Assembly (NCBI GenBank): GCA_030618675.1
Contig: JAUXCV010000107.1
Span: forward strand, 1 to 6,010
Direction of reading: 5' to 3'
DNA from: Acidimicrobiia bacterium
GTDB taxonomy: Bacteria; Actinomycetota; Acidimicrobiia; Spongiisociales; UBA5794
Length of the DNA stretch: 6,010 nucleotides
Shown here: in pieces, positions 5,853 through 6,010 of the stretch
Numbering within the stretch: position 1 is the stretch's first letter
Layout of the letters: every line of letters starts with the position of its first letter
Notes under the pieces: model-generated
Database searches by the model: none
The model's input: only the letters and a program-made list of their open reading frames with translations
Told to the model about the DNA's origin: nothing
Made by a program: the position numbers and the translations under genes

Positions 5853-5924
5853 TGCCCCAGGCAGGAATCGAACCTGCGCTCCCGGCTCCGGAGGCCAGTG
5901 CTCTATCCCCTGAGCTACTGGGGC
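5853..5924 (-). tRNA. tRNA-Arg (anticodon CCG)
   Basis: A full cloverleaf reads on the minus strand. The acceptor stem pairs GCCCCAG with CTGGGGC; the D arm contains AGCTCAGGGGATAGAGC. The anticodon stem CTGGC/GCCGG holds loop CTCCGGA, with anticodon CCG at 5891-5889 decoding CGG. The T arm is GCAGG-TTCGATT-CCTGC, and the discriminator is A at 5853. The gene is 72 bases without CCA; the next bases are CTG, so CCA must be added after transcription. The variable loop is short, as expected for Arg. Confidence 0.96.
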
Positions 5925-5934
5925 GCTGCAAAGG

Positions 5935-5940
5935 ATTGTA
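5935..5940 (-). promoter_or_regulatory. Possible -10 element of tRNA-Arg
   Basis: TACAAT on the minus strand (five of six consensus bases) lies ten bases before the mature tRNA 5' end. I see no good -35 at 16-18 bases, though a TTGTAA occurs closer in. Nothing else is recognisable from here to the right edge at 6010. Confidence 0.35.
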
Positions 5941-6010
5941 ACCTCCGGTCCTTACAACTCCCTCTGTCGAAAAACAGGTGTCATGTCCATTCTCAAAGAT
6001 CTCTCCCAAC

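Noticed and set aside
5853..5880. Attachment site at the tRNA 3' end
   Set aside because: I could not find a second copy of the tRNA 3' sequence or an integrase in the window, so no site is annotated.
5818..6009. 63-codon minus-strand ORF across the tRNA
   Set aside because: It translates the tRNA gene and the GC hairpin (the SSSGDRALASGAGSAGSIPAWG-like reading typical of tRNA genes), so it is not a protein gene.

Overview
This looks like chromosome of a high-GC bacterium, probably an actinomycete. Coding third positions are strongly G/C-biased, the tRNA gene carries no encoded CCA, and the intergenic DNA holds GC hairpins and short tandem repeats. A lineage near Acidimicrobiia is only a guess. 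All supported genes lie on the minus strand, so the reading order runs from right to left.

Right end (about 5850-6010): a tRNA-Arg gene with anticodon CCG and a weak upstream -10 element. A 9-bp GC hairpin starts two bases past its 3' end. Then comes an intergenic spacer (about 5640-5852) with three adjacent short tandem arrays: a 7-bp unit x5.4, an imperfect 7-bp unit x3, and an 8-bp unit x4.4. About 5497-5640 is a compact control region. It holds a perfect TGTGA-N6-TCACA palindrome of the CRP/FNR type that overlaps the -35 of a good sigma70-like promoter, then a strong Shine-Dalgarno and a 23-codon leader ORF. The leader's stop codon overlaps the GTG start of the first large gene.

The rest of the window is one tightly overlapping operon: (1) a membrane-anchored octaheme cytochrome c of the tetrathionate-reductase (OTR) family, 503 aa; (2) a 938-aa fusion of a secreted OTR-like heptaheme cytochrome c, containing a canonical EF-hand loop, with a C-terminal membrane cytochrome b of the formate-dehydrogenase/thiosulfate-reductase gamma type; (3) and (4) two YeeE/YedE (Sulf_transp) membrane proteins, the second cut by the left edge. 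Junctions are GTGA, ATGA, TGATG and TGATG, so the genes should be translationally coupled.

Working model (inference): the cytochrome b of gene 2 exchanges electrons with the quinone pool. Its fused heptaheme domain passes them across the outer membrane face to the octaheme enzyme, which retains the probable catalytic lysine loop. The YeeE/YedE pair, members of a family that includes the thiosulfate importer TsuA, moves a sulfur compound. Together this would be a self-contained quinone-linked sulfur-oxyanion (or nitrogen-oxide) redox module under a CRP/FNR-type regulator. The substrate and the direction of electron flow cannot be read from the sequence.
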